Assembly (NCBI GenBank): GCA_013298765.1
Contig: JAAFJA010000007.1
Location: 64,001 to 128,000, forward strand
Direction: 5' to 3'
Length of the DNA: 64,000 nucleotides
From: Betaproteobacteria bacterium
Lineage (GTDB): Bacteria > Pseudomonadota > Gammaproteobacteria > Burkholderiales > Casimicrobiaceae
Position numbers and translations under genes: made by a program. Position 1 is the stretch's first letter. The number at the start of each line of letters is the position of its first letter. Below the pieces are notes generated by a model. That model worked only from the letters and a program-made list of their open reading frames with translations, did no database searches and was not told the DNA's origin. Below are positions 1 to 9,123 of the stretch, piece after piece.

Positions 1-433
1 CATTTTTCTTAAAAATCGGATGAACTATTTCTAAGCCGTTGCGCCCTTCTCGAACCTCGCCAAAGACGCGAATGCTATTCCCAATCGCCAGCGCTTTGAC
101 GATGTTCGGATAGAAGTTGAAATAGCGAAGCGTGAGTCGCGGCGTGAAGTGAGAACTTCCGTCATCGTCCTGGGCGCGCACGAGCGCGACAAACTGCCGT
201 CGCGGTCGAAACTGCGTTTCAGCGAACTCGACCACGCCTTCCACCACCACCGATTCGCCGACCATCAAATCTTTCAGCGCCACGACTCGCGTTTGGTCCT
301 CGTAGCGAAGCGGCAAATGCAGCAAGAAATCGCGCAAGTGCGCAATGCCCAATTTCGCGAGCTTGGGTCGCAGCGCGGGCGGCAAATAGGTCGCTGAATC
401 GGTAGCTTCTTTCACCCACGTGAGTTTATCCAC
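1..433 (-). CDS. recG: ATP-dependent DNA helicase RecG, N-terminal part (cut by window edge)
   Basis: RecG is the branched-DNA helicase that remodels stalled replication forks and Holliday junctions. Only the first 144 codons lie in the window. They encode the start of the wedge (OB-fold) domain: a LAKLGIAHLRDFLLHLPLRYED stretch (given here in part as the family's helix-hairpin-like entry), then VVEGVVEFAETQF and an OB-like segment ending near IRVFGEVREGRNGLEIVHP. The frame opens at a GTG at 433-431, with an in-frame stop two codons upstream; a second GTG at 415 is also possible. It is divergent from the alpha-2-macroglobulin gene, with about 110 bp between them. Family assignment is by recognition of the wedge-domain sequence; the helicase motifs lie outside the window. 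Confidence 0.85.
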   Translation of the reverse strand, partial: MDKLTWVKEATDSATYLPPALRPKLAKLGIAHLRDFLLHLPLRYEDQTRVVALKDLMVGESVVVEGVVEFAETQFRPRRQFVALVRAQDDDGSSHFTPRLTLRYFNFYPNIVKALAIGNSIRVFGEVREGRNGLEIVHPIFKKN

Positions 434-544
434 ACGTCATGTAACCGTTCATTCAGACAGCTTGTGTTTGAATGCGTCTACCGATAGAAATCAGTCAATC
501 CAGAAACTTTCGCGCACTCAGCGCCACCGACTCCGGGAATCCCA

Positions 545-3500
545 ATGATGCGTCACCTATTTGCTGGCTTACTTGCAATTGCAAGCATCGCCACGCCTTT
601 CGCCAAACTCCCTGCGCTTGCGGAATCACGACCAGCACATGAAGCGATCAACATCGACGAACAGCAAGCCTTCCTCGTTCGCGCCAAGGGACCCGTCACC
701 GCGAAAGATTTTGTCGAGAATGTTTTTTGTGAAGTTGAAGGCGTTCGTTCGGTCAACACGGTTCGCGTAATCGGCGGCAAACGCAAAGAGGAATTGCTGC
801 AAGCCGCGGGAATCAGCAATCCAGAAAACTGGATCGCATTTCGTTGCACGCAAAATTTTCCAAGCGGCGCGGACGTGATCATCCGTTGGGATTCGAAGGC
901 AGACACATTTCAAGCGGCTGATTATTTGCGCTTCAAAGTGCGCACCGGTGAATGGCTTGAATTCACCTGCATGCGCGAAAACCAAGGCGCCGACTGCAAT
1001 CCGTTTGGCACTGCATCGTTTCAGTTTCGCGACCGCGCGGTTGATCCCGAAGATCGCAAACGCTTCCGGTTACGCGATGATGCGGGCAAGCTCTATCGTC
1101 CCGCGCCGCTCGATGAATACAGCGAATCGGTCGATTTCAAAGGCTTGCCGCCTGAGACGCGCTATACGCTCGTCCTCCCGCCAAATTTGAAGGAGGCGGG
1201 CAGCGGTACGGCGCTTACGTTGAAATCGCCGATTTCGTTCCGCACAAGTGCGTATCCGCCGCTCGTCAAGTTCGCGCGCAGCTTCGGCATTCTCGAAAGA
1301 AACGCCGATCCGGCACTCCCTATTACCGTGCGCAATCTTGAACCCGCCGTCGGCGCGGCTGCTGGCGGCCCCAATGGGACGGCTGCCGTCGTCCGAAAAC
1401 TCCGCGTCACCAGCGAACAAGACATGATTCGCTGGTACGCGCGTACGGCGGGTTTGCAAAAGCGTGATCGCTCGACCGATGATGATGAGTATGACGGCTT
1501 CGGCGATGAAGTGAAATCGGCGGAGAGCGAAGATCTGCGCGCCCGCTCGCTGCTGAAGGGTAACGCGCAGGCGCAAACGATTCCGCTGCCCAAACCGGGT
1601 GGCGCGAAGGAGTTTGAAGTCGTTGGTTTGCCACTGCCCGAGCCTGGCCTCCATATCGTAGAAGCGGAATCGACGGCACTTGGCGCGTCGCTCCTTGAGA
1701 AAAAGGGCTCGATGTTCGTTCGCTCCATCGCGCTGACGACGAACCTCGCAGTTCACGTGAAAACGAGCCAAGGCAATGCGTTTGTCTGGGTGACGCGATT
1801 GTCAGATGCCACCGTTGTTGCCGATGCCAACGTTCGCATTCGCGATTGCAAAGGCGCAGAGCTTGCCACCGGAAAAACAGACAAAGACGGCGTGGCCAAA
1901 CTCTCATTCCGTACGCCGAAAAACCGCGATTACGAATGCCCTAACTTCGTATTCGCCGCGAGCGGCGACGACACTGCATTCACCCGCACCGACTGGACGC
2001 GCGGCATCGAATCGTGGCGTTTCAACTTGCCGTATGACTACGAAGACTACGAAGGCGATGGTGTTGCCGCGAAAGTATCGACCCACACAATCCTCGCACG
2101 CAATTTGCTGCGCCCAGGCGAAACGGTGCACATGAAGCACTTCGCGCGTGAGAAAAAGCGCTTCGGCACTGCTGCTCCCGACGTGAGCAAGCTCGCAAAA
2201 TCGCTCGCCGTGGTGAACGAAGGCAACAACGAACGCTCTTCGCTCAACTTGAGCTGGTCGGCGCGCGGTAACGCGGTGACAGAACTTCGCCTGCCCGCGA
2301 ATGCGAAGCGAGGCCAATATCGAATTGAAATCGCAGGTCGCACGACCGCGCGCTTCACCGTCGCCGATTTCCGTTTGCCGGTTTACAAATCGACGGTTTC
2401 AACGCCGCGCGCTGACGTAGTCACTGGCGACAAAGCGGAGGTCGATGTTCGACTTGAATTTCTCTCAGGTGGTCCGGCGTCGGGCGATATTGTGACGGTG
2501 CGTTCGCGGTTTGACCCGCGCACTTGGGGCGGCTTCGAACAGTGGCCCGATCACAGCTTCAATCCGCCGTACGAGTACGATGATGAAGGCAATGTCAAAC
2601 GTGACCGCGATGCTAAACAGCCCGAGGGTTCGGACGAAACGGTGGGCCTGTCGCAAGCGGGTAGCGCGCGCGTCTCCATCACGACGCCGAAGGTTGCGAA
2701 GCCACACACGATGATCGCCGATGTGGAATACAGCGATCCAAACGGCGAAATCTACACCGCACAAACGCGACTCACGGTCTGGCCCGCTGCGACGTTGATC
2801 GGCATCAAAACCACCGACTGGGCGATGTCGCGCGAACGCTTGAGCTATGAAATCGTGACCACCGATGTAGCCGGCAAAGCCGTCGGCGGCGTGAAATTCA
2901 AAGTGAAGGGCACGCACCGCGATTGGAATAGCTATCGCAAGCGAAACATCGGCGGCTTCTACAGTTATGAATCGACCGAGAAGAAGAGCGATCTGGGCAT
3001 TCTCTGCGAAGGCACGACCGATCGCAGCGGCAAGTTCATGTGTACAAGTAGCGTGAAAGTGTCTGGCGAAGTGCAATTGAACGCGGAAGTGACCGATGAC
3101 AAAGGTCGAGTCGCGGTCGCTGGAACGTCGATGTGGGCATCCAACGGCGACGACTGGATGTTTAGAAGCGAAAGCTCGGATCGCATCGATTTGTTGCCCG
3201 AGAAGAAGCGCTACGAACCGGGTGAGAAAGCGCGCTTCCAAGTGCGCATGCCGTTCCGTGAGGCGAACGTGTTGGTGACTGTGGAGCGTGAAGGCGTCGT
3301 GCTCTCAAACTTCATTACGCAGCTCTCTGGCAAGTCAGCGGTGATCGAAGTGCCGATGAAAGAAGAGTGGGCGCCGAATGCGTACGTCTCCGCGCTCCTC
3401 GTGCGCGGGCGCGTGGGTGAACCGAAACCGACGGCGCTCATTGATCTTGCAAAACCTGCGTTCAAACTCGGCATTGCAAACGTAGATGTGAATTGGCAGC

Positions 3501-5839
3501 GTTACTCGCTTGATGTGAAAGTCACGACCGACAAGCCGGAATACCAAACACGGGAAAAGGCGCAGGTGAAGATCAAGGTCGAGCGCGCAAACAACAAGCG
3601 TCCGGGTGACAACACTGAAGTAGCCGTGTTCGCGATCGACGAAGCGCTGCTCGAACTGCAGAGTAACAACACGTGGAAACTGCTCGATACGATGATGCGT
3701 CGTCGTGGCCATGATGTGACAACGGCCACGGCGCAAATGCAGGTGATCGGCAAACGTCACTTCGGTCGCAAAGCCTTGCCGCCAGGCGGCTCAGGCGGAC
3801 GTGGTGCGGGTACGCGTGAACTCTTCGATACGCTCATCTTCTGGAAAGCCGACGTGATGACCGATGCGAATGGTGAAGCAACGGTCGAAGTGCCACTCAA
3901 CGATTCGCTCACGCGCTTCCGAATCGTCGCCGTCGCCGAGCGTGCGCAACAAAACGAAGCCGATCGTTTCGGCACCGGCGAGACGAGCATCCGCACCACG
4001 CGCGACCTACAACTCTTTTCGGGTTTGCCCAAAGTCATGAGGCATGGCGACGATTTCAGAGCGACCGTGACTTTACGTAATTCAACCACTCGCCCCATAA
4101 GCGCAGAAGCGATGGCGGAGGTAGATAGCAAGCCGTTACAGAAGCGCGAAATGCGCATCGCAGCTGGCGAGAGCGCGCTGATTTCGTGGGATGTCAAAGC
4201 CGCCGGAACCGGCCCCGAAAGTGTGTGGAAGTTCGATGCGAATGAGAAGGGCAACGCACGCGGCGACTCGTTGCGTGTGAAGCAAGCGCTGATCACGCCG
4301 CTGCCGATTCGAACAGTGGCCGATGCGACAGCAGAAGTCAAAGGTCGCGCGTCGATGTCGCTTAAGCCTGACGCAGCGGTCGGCCCGATCAAAGACGGCG
4401 AACTGTTGGTTTCGCTCGCTCGCACGTACGGCGCTGACACCAGTGGCATTCGCGCGTATTTCCTGCGCTACCCATTTGCATGTTTAGAGCAGCGCACGAC
4501 GAAAGCGCTCGGCCTCAAGGACGACAACCTCTGGAACATCATCAGCGAATCGTTGCCGACCTATCTCTCCGCCAACGGACTGGCGAATTACTACCCCGGC
4601 GCAACGGAAGAGGGCTATCCGGTGCTGACCGCCTTCGTTCTCTCAGGCGCGCACGAAGCAGGTTGGAAAATCCCCGACGAATCGCTCAACAAAATGCTGT
4701 TCGGCCTTGAGCGCTATGTGTCTGGCGAACTCAAAACGCAACGTTCGTGGCTTCCAAACGATAGTCTTTATCTGCTTTCGGAAAAACTGATCGCGCTGGA
4801 AGCGCTGTCACGCTATGGGCGCGCATCGAAGCGGCTCTTGGATACGGTGCGTGTCGATCCGGTCAAACTCACAGCCGCATCGCTCGCCGACTGGATCGAG
4901 ATATTGAATCGCGCCCGGGATTTGCCGAATCGAGATGTGTTGCGCGCTGCGGCGATCAAAGAATTGCGCGATCAGATTCGAGTGACTGCGAATGTGGCCA
5001 ACGTCGCGCGCGCCGATGATCGTTGGTATTTCATGCGCAGTGAAGACTATACGGTCGCGCGCATGTTCCGCTTGAGCCTTGACACGAGCGAACTCTCAAC
5101 GTTCAAGATGCCTTTGTTGCGCCAGCTCAATTCACGCATGCTGCGCGCGGGACACTTCTACTCGACGCAAGCGAATATTTGGACGGCCTTCGCGATTGAA
5201 CGTCACGCGAAACAAGCGAGCGCAGACGGACGCACGCGGATCAGCTTCCGTGGCGAAACAAAAGAAGTCGTTTGGGATGCTGGCCTCATCGATGGCGAGG
5301 TCAAATTCGCATGGAACGGTGCAGCGGCGCAAGCGGGCGAAGTCGCCATCGAACATCTCGGCAAAGGTGAGCCGTGGAGCCGCGCACAACTGCGTGCCGC
5401 CGTGCCGCTCACCGGCACCCAGAACAACGGCATCGCGCTCACCAAGAGCTTCAAGCCTGTGCAGCAAAAGACACGTGGCAAATGGAGCGTGGGTGATGTG
5501 TTGCAAGTCACGGTAACGGCGAACAACAGCGCCGATCTCGGCTGGCTTGCGATTGATGATCCGGTGCCTACGGGCGCCACCGTCTTGGGTGGCCTCTCAA
5601 AGCTCGGTGAAGTGTCTGAGCCGCCGAAAACATGGCAGGGCTATCGCTATATCGAACGCACGTTTACCAATGTGCGCTCATCATTCGAGTACGCGCGCAA
5701 AGGGCAACACAGTTTCACCTATGAAATTCGCCTGACGACACCGGGTCGGTTCGCGCTACCACCCACGCACGCGGAAGCGATGTACGCGCCGGAGGTAAAC
5801 GGGCAACTTGGGAATGATGTGTTTGTGATTGAGCCGTGA
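545..5839 (+). CDS. Bacterial alpha-2-macroglobulin, secreted (periplasmic) form
   Basis: A 1764-residue protease-trapping protein of the bacterial alpha-2-macroglobulin family (E. coli YfhM type). Residues 1-27 form a signal peptide ending in ALA. There is no lipobox cysteine, so the product should be soluble in the periplasm rather than a lipoprotein like YfhM. The A2M core, with FDTLIFWKADVMTD, lies near residues 1095-1180. The thioester motif CLEQ is at residues 1313-1316 and intact, so covalent capture of an attacking protease is possible in principle. The C-terminal part has the alpha/alpha-toroid and receptor-like MG10 segments. Its stop codon overlaps the GTG start of pbpC (GTGA), the classic pairing in which A2M guards the periplasm and PBP1C repairs peptidoglycan. 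Known: family fold, thioester and PBP1C linkage. Inferred: soluble location and protease-trap activity. Confidence 0.93.
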   Translation: MMRHLFAGLLAIASIATPFAKLPALAESRPAHEAINIDEQQAFLVRAKGPVTAKDFVENVFCEVEGVRSVNTVRVIGGKRKEELLQAAGISNPENWIAFRCTQNFPSGADVIIRWDSKADTFQAADYLRFKVRTGEWLEFTCMRENQGADCNPFGTASFQFRDRAVDPEDRKRFRLRDDAGKLYRPAPLDEYSESVDFKGLPPETRYTLVLPPNLKEAGSGTALTLKSPISFRTSAYPPLVKFARSFGILERNADPALPITVRNLEPAVGAAAGGPNGTAAVVRKLRVTSEQDMIRWYARTAGLQKRDRSTDDDEYDGFGDEVKSAESEDLRARSLLKGNAQAQTIPLPKPGGAKEFEVVGLPLPEPGLHIVEAESTALGASLLEKKGSMFVRSIALTTNLAVHVKTSQGNAFVWVTRLSDATVVADANVRIRDCKGAELATGKTDKDGVAKLSFRTPKNRDYECPNFVFAASGDDTAFTRTDWTRGIESWRFNLPYDYEDYEGDGVAAKVSTHTILARNLLRPGETVHMKHFAREKKRFGTAAPDVSKLAKSLAVVNEGNNERSSLNLSWSARGNAVTELRLPANAKRGQYRIEIAGRTTARFTVADFRLPVYKSTVSTPRADVVTGDKAEVDVRLEFLSGGPASGDIVTVRSRFDPRTWGGFEQWPDHSFNPPYEYDDEGNVKRDRDAKQPEGSDETVGLSQAGSARVSITTPKVAKPHTMIADVEYSDPNGEIYTAQTRLTVWPAATLIGIKTTDWAMSRERLSYEIVTTDVAGKAVGGVKFKVKGTHRDWNSYRKRNIGGFYSYESTEKKSDLGILCEGTTDRSGKFMCTSSVKVSGEVQLNAEVTDDKGRVAVAGTSMWASNGDDWMFRSESSDRIDLLPEKKRYEPGEKARFQVRMPFREANVLVTVEREGVVLSNFITQLSGKSAVIEVPMKEEWAPNAYVSALLVRGRVGEPKPTALIDLAKPAFKLGIANVDVNWQRYSLDVKVTTDKPEYQTREKAQVKIKVERANNKRPGDNTEVAVFAIDEALLELQSNNTWKLLDTMMRRRGHDVTTATAQMQVIGKRHFGRKALPPGGSGGRGAGTRELFDTLIFWKADVMTDANGEATVEVPLNDSLTRFRIVAVAERAQQNEADRFGTGETSIRTTRDLQLFSGLPKVMRHGDDFRATVTLRNSTTRPISAEAMAEVDSKPLQKREMRIAAGESALISWDVKAAGTGPESVWKFDANEKGNARGDSLRVKQALITPLPIRTVADATAEVKGRASMSLKPDAAVGPIKDGELLVSLARTYGADTSGIRAYFLRYPFACLEQRTTKALGLKDDNLWNIISESLPTYLSANGLANYYPGATEEGYPVLTAFVLSGAHEAGWKIPDESLNKMLFGLERYVSGELKTQRSWLPNDSLYLLSEKLIALEALSRYGRASKRLLDTVRVDPVKLTAASLADWIEILNRARDLPNRDVLRAAAIKELRDQIRVTANVANVARADDRWYFMRSEDYTVARMFRLSLDTSELSTFKMPLLRQLNSRMLRAGHFYSTQANIWTAFAIERHAKQASADGRTRISFRGETKEVVWDAGLIDGEVKFAWNGAAAQAGEVAIEHLGKGEPWSRAQLRAAVPLTGTQNNGIALTKSFKPVQQKTRGKWSVGDVLQVTVTANNSADLGWLAIDDPVPTGATVLGGLSKLGEVSEPPKTWQGYRYIERTFTNVRSSFEYARKGQHSFTYEIRLTTPGRFALPPTHAEAMYAPEVNGQLGNDVFVIEP

Positions 5840-8397
5840 GAACCGTCTTCGATGTGCTTGTCACGCGTCTTTGTGCTGTCATCCCCGCGAAGGCGGGGAC
5901 CCAGCCACGTAGTCTGCGCGTAGCGCAAACAGCTTCCTCAATCGTTTTGCTCTCGGTCTGGGTCCCCGCCTTCGCGGGGATGACAGCGTGCCTAGCGATC
6001 ACTCTCGCGACAAGTTTGGCGTTTGCTGCTCCACCAACTTTCGACTCAATCCGCACCGCCCACTCCCCCAGCGACCGCTACCTTCTAGACCGCAACGGCG
6101 AACCGCTGCAACGTATTCGCGTAGACAACAAAGTACGTCGCAGCGATTGGGTGAAGCTTGATGACGTCTCCCCCGCGATGATCGATGCTGTGCTCGCGTC
6201 CGAGGACAAGCGCTTTTTTGATCACGGCGGCGTCGATTGGCGCGCTGCTGCCTCCGCGGCGATTACGAATCTACGCAGTGGCGAAGTGAAGCGCGGCGCG
6301 AGCAGCATCTCGATGCAGGTGGCCGCGAGCTTCGATGCTTCACTCGCGCGTGCGAACTCGGGTAAAGACGCGCGCACGATGAGTCAGAAGATCGACCAAG
6401 CGCAAGCTGCGTGGGAACTAGAGCGCGCGTGGTCGAAAGAGCAGATTCTTGAGACCTATCTCAACACAATTTATTTTCGCGGCGAACTGCAAGGCATCGG
6501 AGCGGCATCCGAACAACTTTTCGGCAAGGCCGCGCACGGCCTCGACCGCGTCGAGTCGTCAATTCTCGCGGCACTGATTCGTGCCCCGCAAGCGCCACGC
6601 GCGAGCGTTGAACGCCGCGCATGCGAAGTTTTGCGATCGTTAGAGAACAAAGCCGATTGCGCGCCGATTGCGTATGCGATTGACCGCTGGGGCAGTGTTC
6701 GCAACTTGCGCGATGACGCAGAATCGATTGCGCCGCATGTGGTGAAGTATTTGACTCTCTCTCCTTCAAGGGGAGCGGAATTTACGGCCCCCTCCCCTTC
6801 AAGGGGAGGGCGGGGGTGGGGATGGGGTTCCACCGATAATCGAACCACCCTCGACCGCCCCCTCCAATGCGCCGCCCGCGACGCCATCCGCAAACACCTG
6901 CAAGTGCTCGCGGGTCGCAATGCGCACGACGCCGCGGTCGTCGTAATTGACAACACCACGGGCGAAGTCCTCGCCTATGTCGGGTCTTCAGGGCAACTCT
7001 CCGAAGCGGGCGATGTAGATGCCGCACGCGCGCCGCGTCAGGCCGGCTCAACTTTGAAGCCGTTCATCTACGGCCTGGGGATCGAGAAGAACCTCTTTAC
7101 CGCAGCGACCTTGCTCGACGATTCGCCATTTTCAGTAGACGTTGGGGGCGGCGCTTACACGCCGCAAAACTACGCGCACGAATACGTCGGCCCGGTCAGC
7201 GTTCGCACCGCGCTCGCAAGCTCGCTCAACGTACCCGCGATTCGCGCGCTCACACTCGTAGGTGTTGCGCCCACGCACGCACTGCTCAAGCGCGCGGGGC
7301 TGACCACGCTCGTGAATGACCCCGATCACTACGGCTACTCACTCGCACTCGGCAGCGCGGATGTGAGCTTGATTGAACTGACGAATGCTTATCGAGCGAT
7401 TGCGAGCGCGGGCGTCGTATCGCCAGCGCGATTTGACCTTTGCCGCGAGAGCTGTAGGAGCGGCTCTGCCGCGATCAACGTGACGCGAACGAACCCCATC
7501 CCCACCCCGTCGTCAAACTTGACGACAAGCGTGTCGCCGCTCCCCTTGACGGGGAGGGAGCTTCGCGGCATAGCCGCTCCTACAGAACGTCGCATCTTTT
7601 CAGAAAACACCGCCTGGCTCATCGCCCACATGCTCTCCGATCGCGGCGCGCGCTACGTCACGTTCGGTTTTGATAGTCCCCTCTCGCTCTCGCATTGGTC
7701 CGCCGTGAAAACCGGCACCAGCAAAGACATGCGGGACAACTGGGCCATCGGCTTCAATACACGCGTCACCGTCGGCGTGTGGGTTGGCAATGCGCGCGGC
7801 TTGCCGATGCACGGCGTCACCGGCGTGTCGGGCGCTGGCCCGATCTGGGCGGATGTGATGGAAGCCGCAGCAGCGCGCTTTGGCGCAGGTGCGCAGCCGA
7901 AAGCACCGAGCAGTATCGTGAAACAGCGCGTCGAGTTTGCGAGTAACCATTCGCGCATCGAAGCGAGCCGTAGCGAATACTTTCTTCGCGGTACCGAACC
8001 GACGTCCGGCGCATCGCGCATCACCATTGCAGCGCGTGAAGCCAATTCGCAAGGCGCACGCATCGTCTCGCCCACCGACGGCGCAATCATTGCGATCGAC
8101 CCTGATATTCCAAACGACAACCAGCGCATCACGCTCGCCAGTGGTGATGCGAAGCAAGCGGGGTGTTGGGAAGTGAACGGCGAAAACTTAGGCTGCTCGG
8201 AGACGCCGATCACCTGGTCGCATGTTTCGTACGCCGAAGGCGCAAAAAACGCGGTGCAGCGCAGCGCAGAAATCCGCCTCCTCGATCACGAAGGCATCGA
8301 GCGTGATCGTGTTTCGATCATGTTGCGAAAGTCGCTCAAATCGCCTTCGCTTGCGGCGAGAAAGAGTGTGAAGAGCGATAACAGCTTTGTTGATTGA
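5836..8397 (+). CDS. pbpC: Penicillin-binding protein 1C carrying three in-frame palindromic repeats
   Basis: Bifunctional peptidoglycan synthase. The GT51 transglycosylase segment holds SEDKRFFDHGGVDW near residues 122-135. The transpeptidase has STLK with catalytic Ser405, SLN near 462 and KTGTS at 625-629. A C-terminal BiPBP_C domain follows at about 755-845. At 853 aa it is about 80-100 residues longer than usual PBP1C, and the excess maps to three repeat insertions read in frame: residues about 14-51 (before the hydrophobic segment), 307-333 (between the two catalytic domains) and 539-584 (a transpeptidase loop). All catalytic motifs survive. Start: GTG overlapping the A2M stop. An ATG at 5980 inside the first repeat would also give a signal-peptide-like start, but it has no good ribosome site. 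Likely translated by coupling with the A2M gene. Confidence 0.92.
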   Translation: MRTVFDVLVTRLCAVIPAKAGTQPRSLRVAQTASSIVLLSVWVPAFAGMTACLAITLATSLAFAAPPTFDSIRTAHSPSDRYLLDRNGEPLQRIRVDNKVRRSDWVKLDDVSPAMIDAVLASEDKRFFDHGGVDWRAAASAAITNLRSGEVKRGASSISMQVAASFDASLARANSGKDARTMSQKIDQAQAAWELERAWSKEQILETYLNTIYFRGELQGIGAASEQLFGKAAHGLDRVESSILAALIRAPQAPRASVERRACEVLRSLENKADCAPIAYAIDRWGSVRNLRDDAESIAPHVVKYLTLSPSRGAEFTAPSPSRGGRGWGWGSTDNRTTLDRPLQCAARDAIRKHLQVLAGRNAHDAAVVVIDNTTGEVLAYVGSSGQLSEAGDVDAARAPRQAGSTLKPFIYGLGIEKNLFTAATLLDDSPFSVDVGGGAYTPQNYAHEYVGPVSVRTALASSLNVPAIRALTLVGVAPTHALLKRAGLTTLVNDPDHYGYSLALGSADVSLIELTNAYRAIASAGVVSPARFDLCRESCRSGSAAINVTRTNPIPTPSSNLTTSVSPLPLTGRELRGIAAPTERRIFSENTAWLIAHMLSDRGARYVTFGFDSPLSLSHWSAVKTGTSKDMRDNWAIGFNTRVTVGVWVGNARGLPMHGVTGVSGAGPIWADVMEAAAARFGAGAQPKAPSSIVKQRVEFASNHSRIEASRSEYFLRGTEPTSGASRITIAAREANSQGARIVSPTDGAIIAIDPDIPNDNQRITLASGDAKQAGCWEVNGENLGCSETPITWSHVSYAEGAKNAVQRSAEIRLLDHEGIERDRVSIMLRKSLKSPSLAARKSVKSDNSFVD
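5876..5986. repeat. Palindromic element, CCCCGCGAAGGCGGGG family, inside pbpC
   Basis: Two 29-bp arms (5876-5904 and 5958-5986) are perfect inverted copies of each other, and each arm itself contains the hairpin CCCCGC-GAAG-GCGGGG. The 111-bp unit is 37 codons exactly, so it keeps pbpC in frame and is read as the AKAGTQ and PAFAGMT peptides common in proteobacterial database translations. A one-arm relative lies at 49969-49996. Confidence 0.9.
6754..6830. repeat. Palindromic element, CTCCCCTTCAAGGGGAG family, inside pbpC
   Basis: A hairpin TCCTTCAAGGGGA at 6760-6773 is followed by CCTCCCCTTCAAGGGGAGG at 6791-6809 and a G-rich tail ending in GATGGGGTTC. It is read in pbpC as two SPSRG peptides plus GWGWG, between the glycosyltransferase and transpeptidase domains. 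The same family occurs as an inverted pair at 10296-10398 and, degraded, inside the 7452-7585 element. Confidence 0.88.
7452..7585. repeat. Palindromic element with CTGTAGGAGCGGCT ends, inside pbpC
   Basis: The outer arms begin CTGTAGGAGCGGCT (7452-7465) and end with its exact reverse complement (7572-7585). The match continues to 23 bp per arm with one mismatch. Nested inside are an ACCCCATCCCCACCCC tract and CTCCCCTTGACGGGGAG, a relative of the family at 6754 and 10296. It is translated in frame as residues about 539-584 of PBP1C, in a segment where other PBP1C proteins have a short loop. Confidence 0.88.
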
Positions 8398-8483
8398 GCC
8401 CCAATTTAACCGGGGCTACAAGCCTCAAATGCTTGCTATCGAAAATAAAAATATACCTATCTAGCCCTTGTTAAATTGGGCCG
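8397..8483. repeat. AT-cored inverted-repeat element, AATTTAA/GGGGCTA family, copy 1
   Basis: The left end reads AGCCCCAATTTAACCGGGG and the right end is an imperfect reverse complement of it, around an AT-rich centre. It begins at the last base of the pbpC stop codon. Two relatives lie at 15063-15147 and 31398-31488, also next to stop codons. A transcription-ending or mRNA-stabilising role is inferred from position only. Confidence 0.75.
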
Positions 8484-8503
8484 TGGCCGGTAATGTTGAC
8501 CAT

Positions 8504-8622
8504 CGTAGCCTGGATGCTCATATCCGGGTTTTCGTAGCCTCGTAGCCGCGATGCAGTGCAACGGAATCGAGGCACTTGTTGTCTCACGGGCCCTCGATTC
8601 CACTTCGTTTCATCGCGGCTAC
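8504..8622. repeat. Composite GTAGCC palindromic element, copy 1
   Basis: A GTAGCCTGGATG hairpin unit is followed by arms CGTAGCCGCGATG (from 8541) and CATCGCGGCTACG (to 8622), enclosing GGAATCGAGG and its complement. The same composite occurs in opposite orientation at 44912-45026. Its right edge supplies the TAG stop of the minus-strand gene at 8619-9089. Confidence 0.82.
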
Positions 8623-9089
8623 GGTCGTTCGGCACACACAATACGAATCGCCCACGCAGGTTCCGTTGACGCGACTTTCTTAACGCCGTACGAGACCGCT
8701 TTGCAAACTTGGGTTTCCAAGCGCGCAGGGCAAGACCGTGTAGGGAATATGCGGCCACAAGGCGAACTGTCGTAGCTTATCTTGTGAACGACCCCGGCCG
8801 CATCGCTCACGACAGCGCTCGCCACTTTCGAGTCGATCCCGATGTGATCGACAACAGCGAAGTGAGCTCTACGCTCTCGTAGTGCGCTTTCTGAGCAGTT
8901 GATTACTCCCGACGGGTCGTCACTTTCGGTAGCACACCCGCAGTCGATCGCAGACGCACCGGCGAGCAATTTGGTCCGTGCGATAAAGTCCGCGTAGCCG
9001 TGAAGCGTTGGCGCAGTAAGCCAGTAGGCGAACCCTCCGATGGCCGCAACGGCAACGATCAGGAAAAATCGCTTGGTACCGCGTGTCAC
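8619..9089 (-). CDS. Small membrane-anchored protein of unknown function
   Basis: I do not recognise this 156-residue product. From the GTG at 9089 it starts VTRGTKRFF, followed by one hydrophobic helix (about residues 8-24, LIVAVAAIGGFAYW) and a domain of about 125 residues with several cysteines (IDCGCA, INCSES, SSPCG, RSCPAR, TQVCK, RIVCAE), as expected of an exported domain with disulfides. It lies just downstream of ftsY on the same strand. An upstream start at 9143 would overlap ftsY. The stop codon TAG is part of a palindromic repeat, so the C-terminus may have been set by that insertion. Coding status is moderately supported by the signal-anchor plus cysteine pattern. Confidence 0.5.
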   Translation of the reverse strand: MTRGTKRFFLIVAVAAIGGFAYWLTAPTLHGYADFIARTKLLAGASAIDCGCATESDDPSGVINCSESALRERRAHFAVVDHIGIDSKVASAVVSDAAGVVHKISYDSSPCGRIFPTRSCPARLETQVCKAVSYGVKKVASTEPAWAIRIVCAERP

Positions 9090-9123
9090 TCGGTAACCTT
9101 GTCCACGATTAGTCCTCTCCGAC

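Noticed and set aside
8551-8775. A 74-codon plus-strand frame beside the composite GTAGCC repeat
   Set aside because: It is built mostly from the repeat and the antisense of the small membrane-protein gene.
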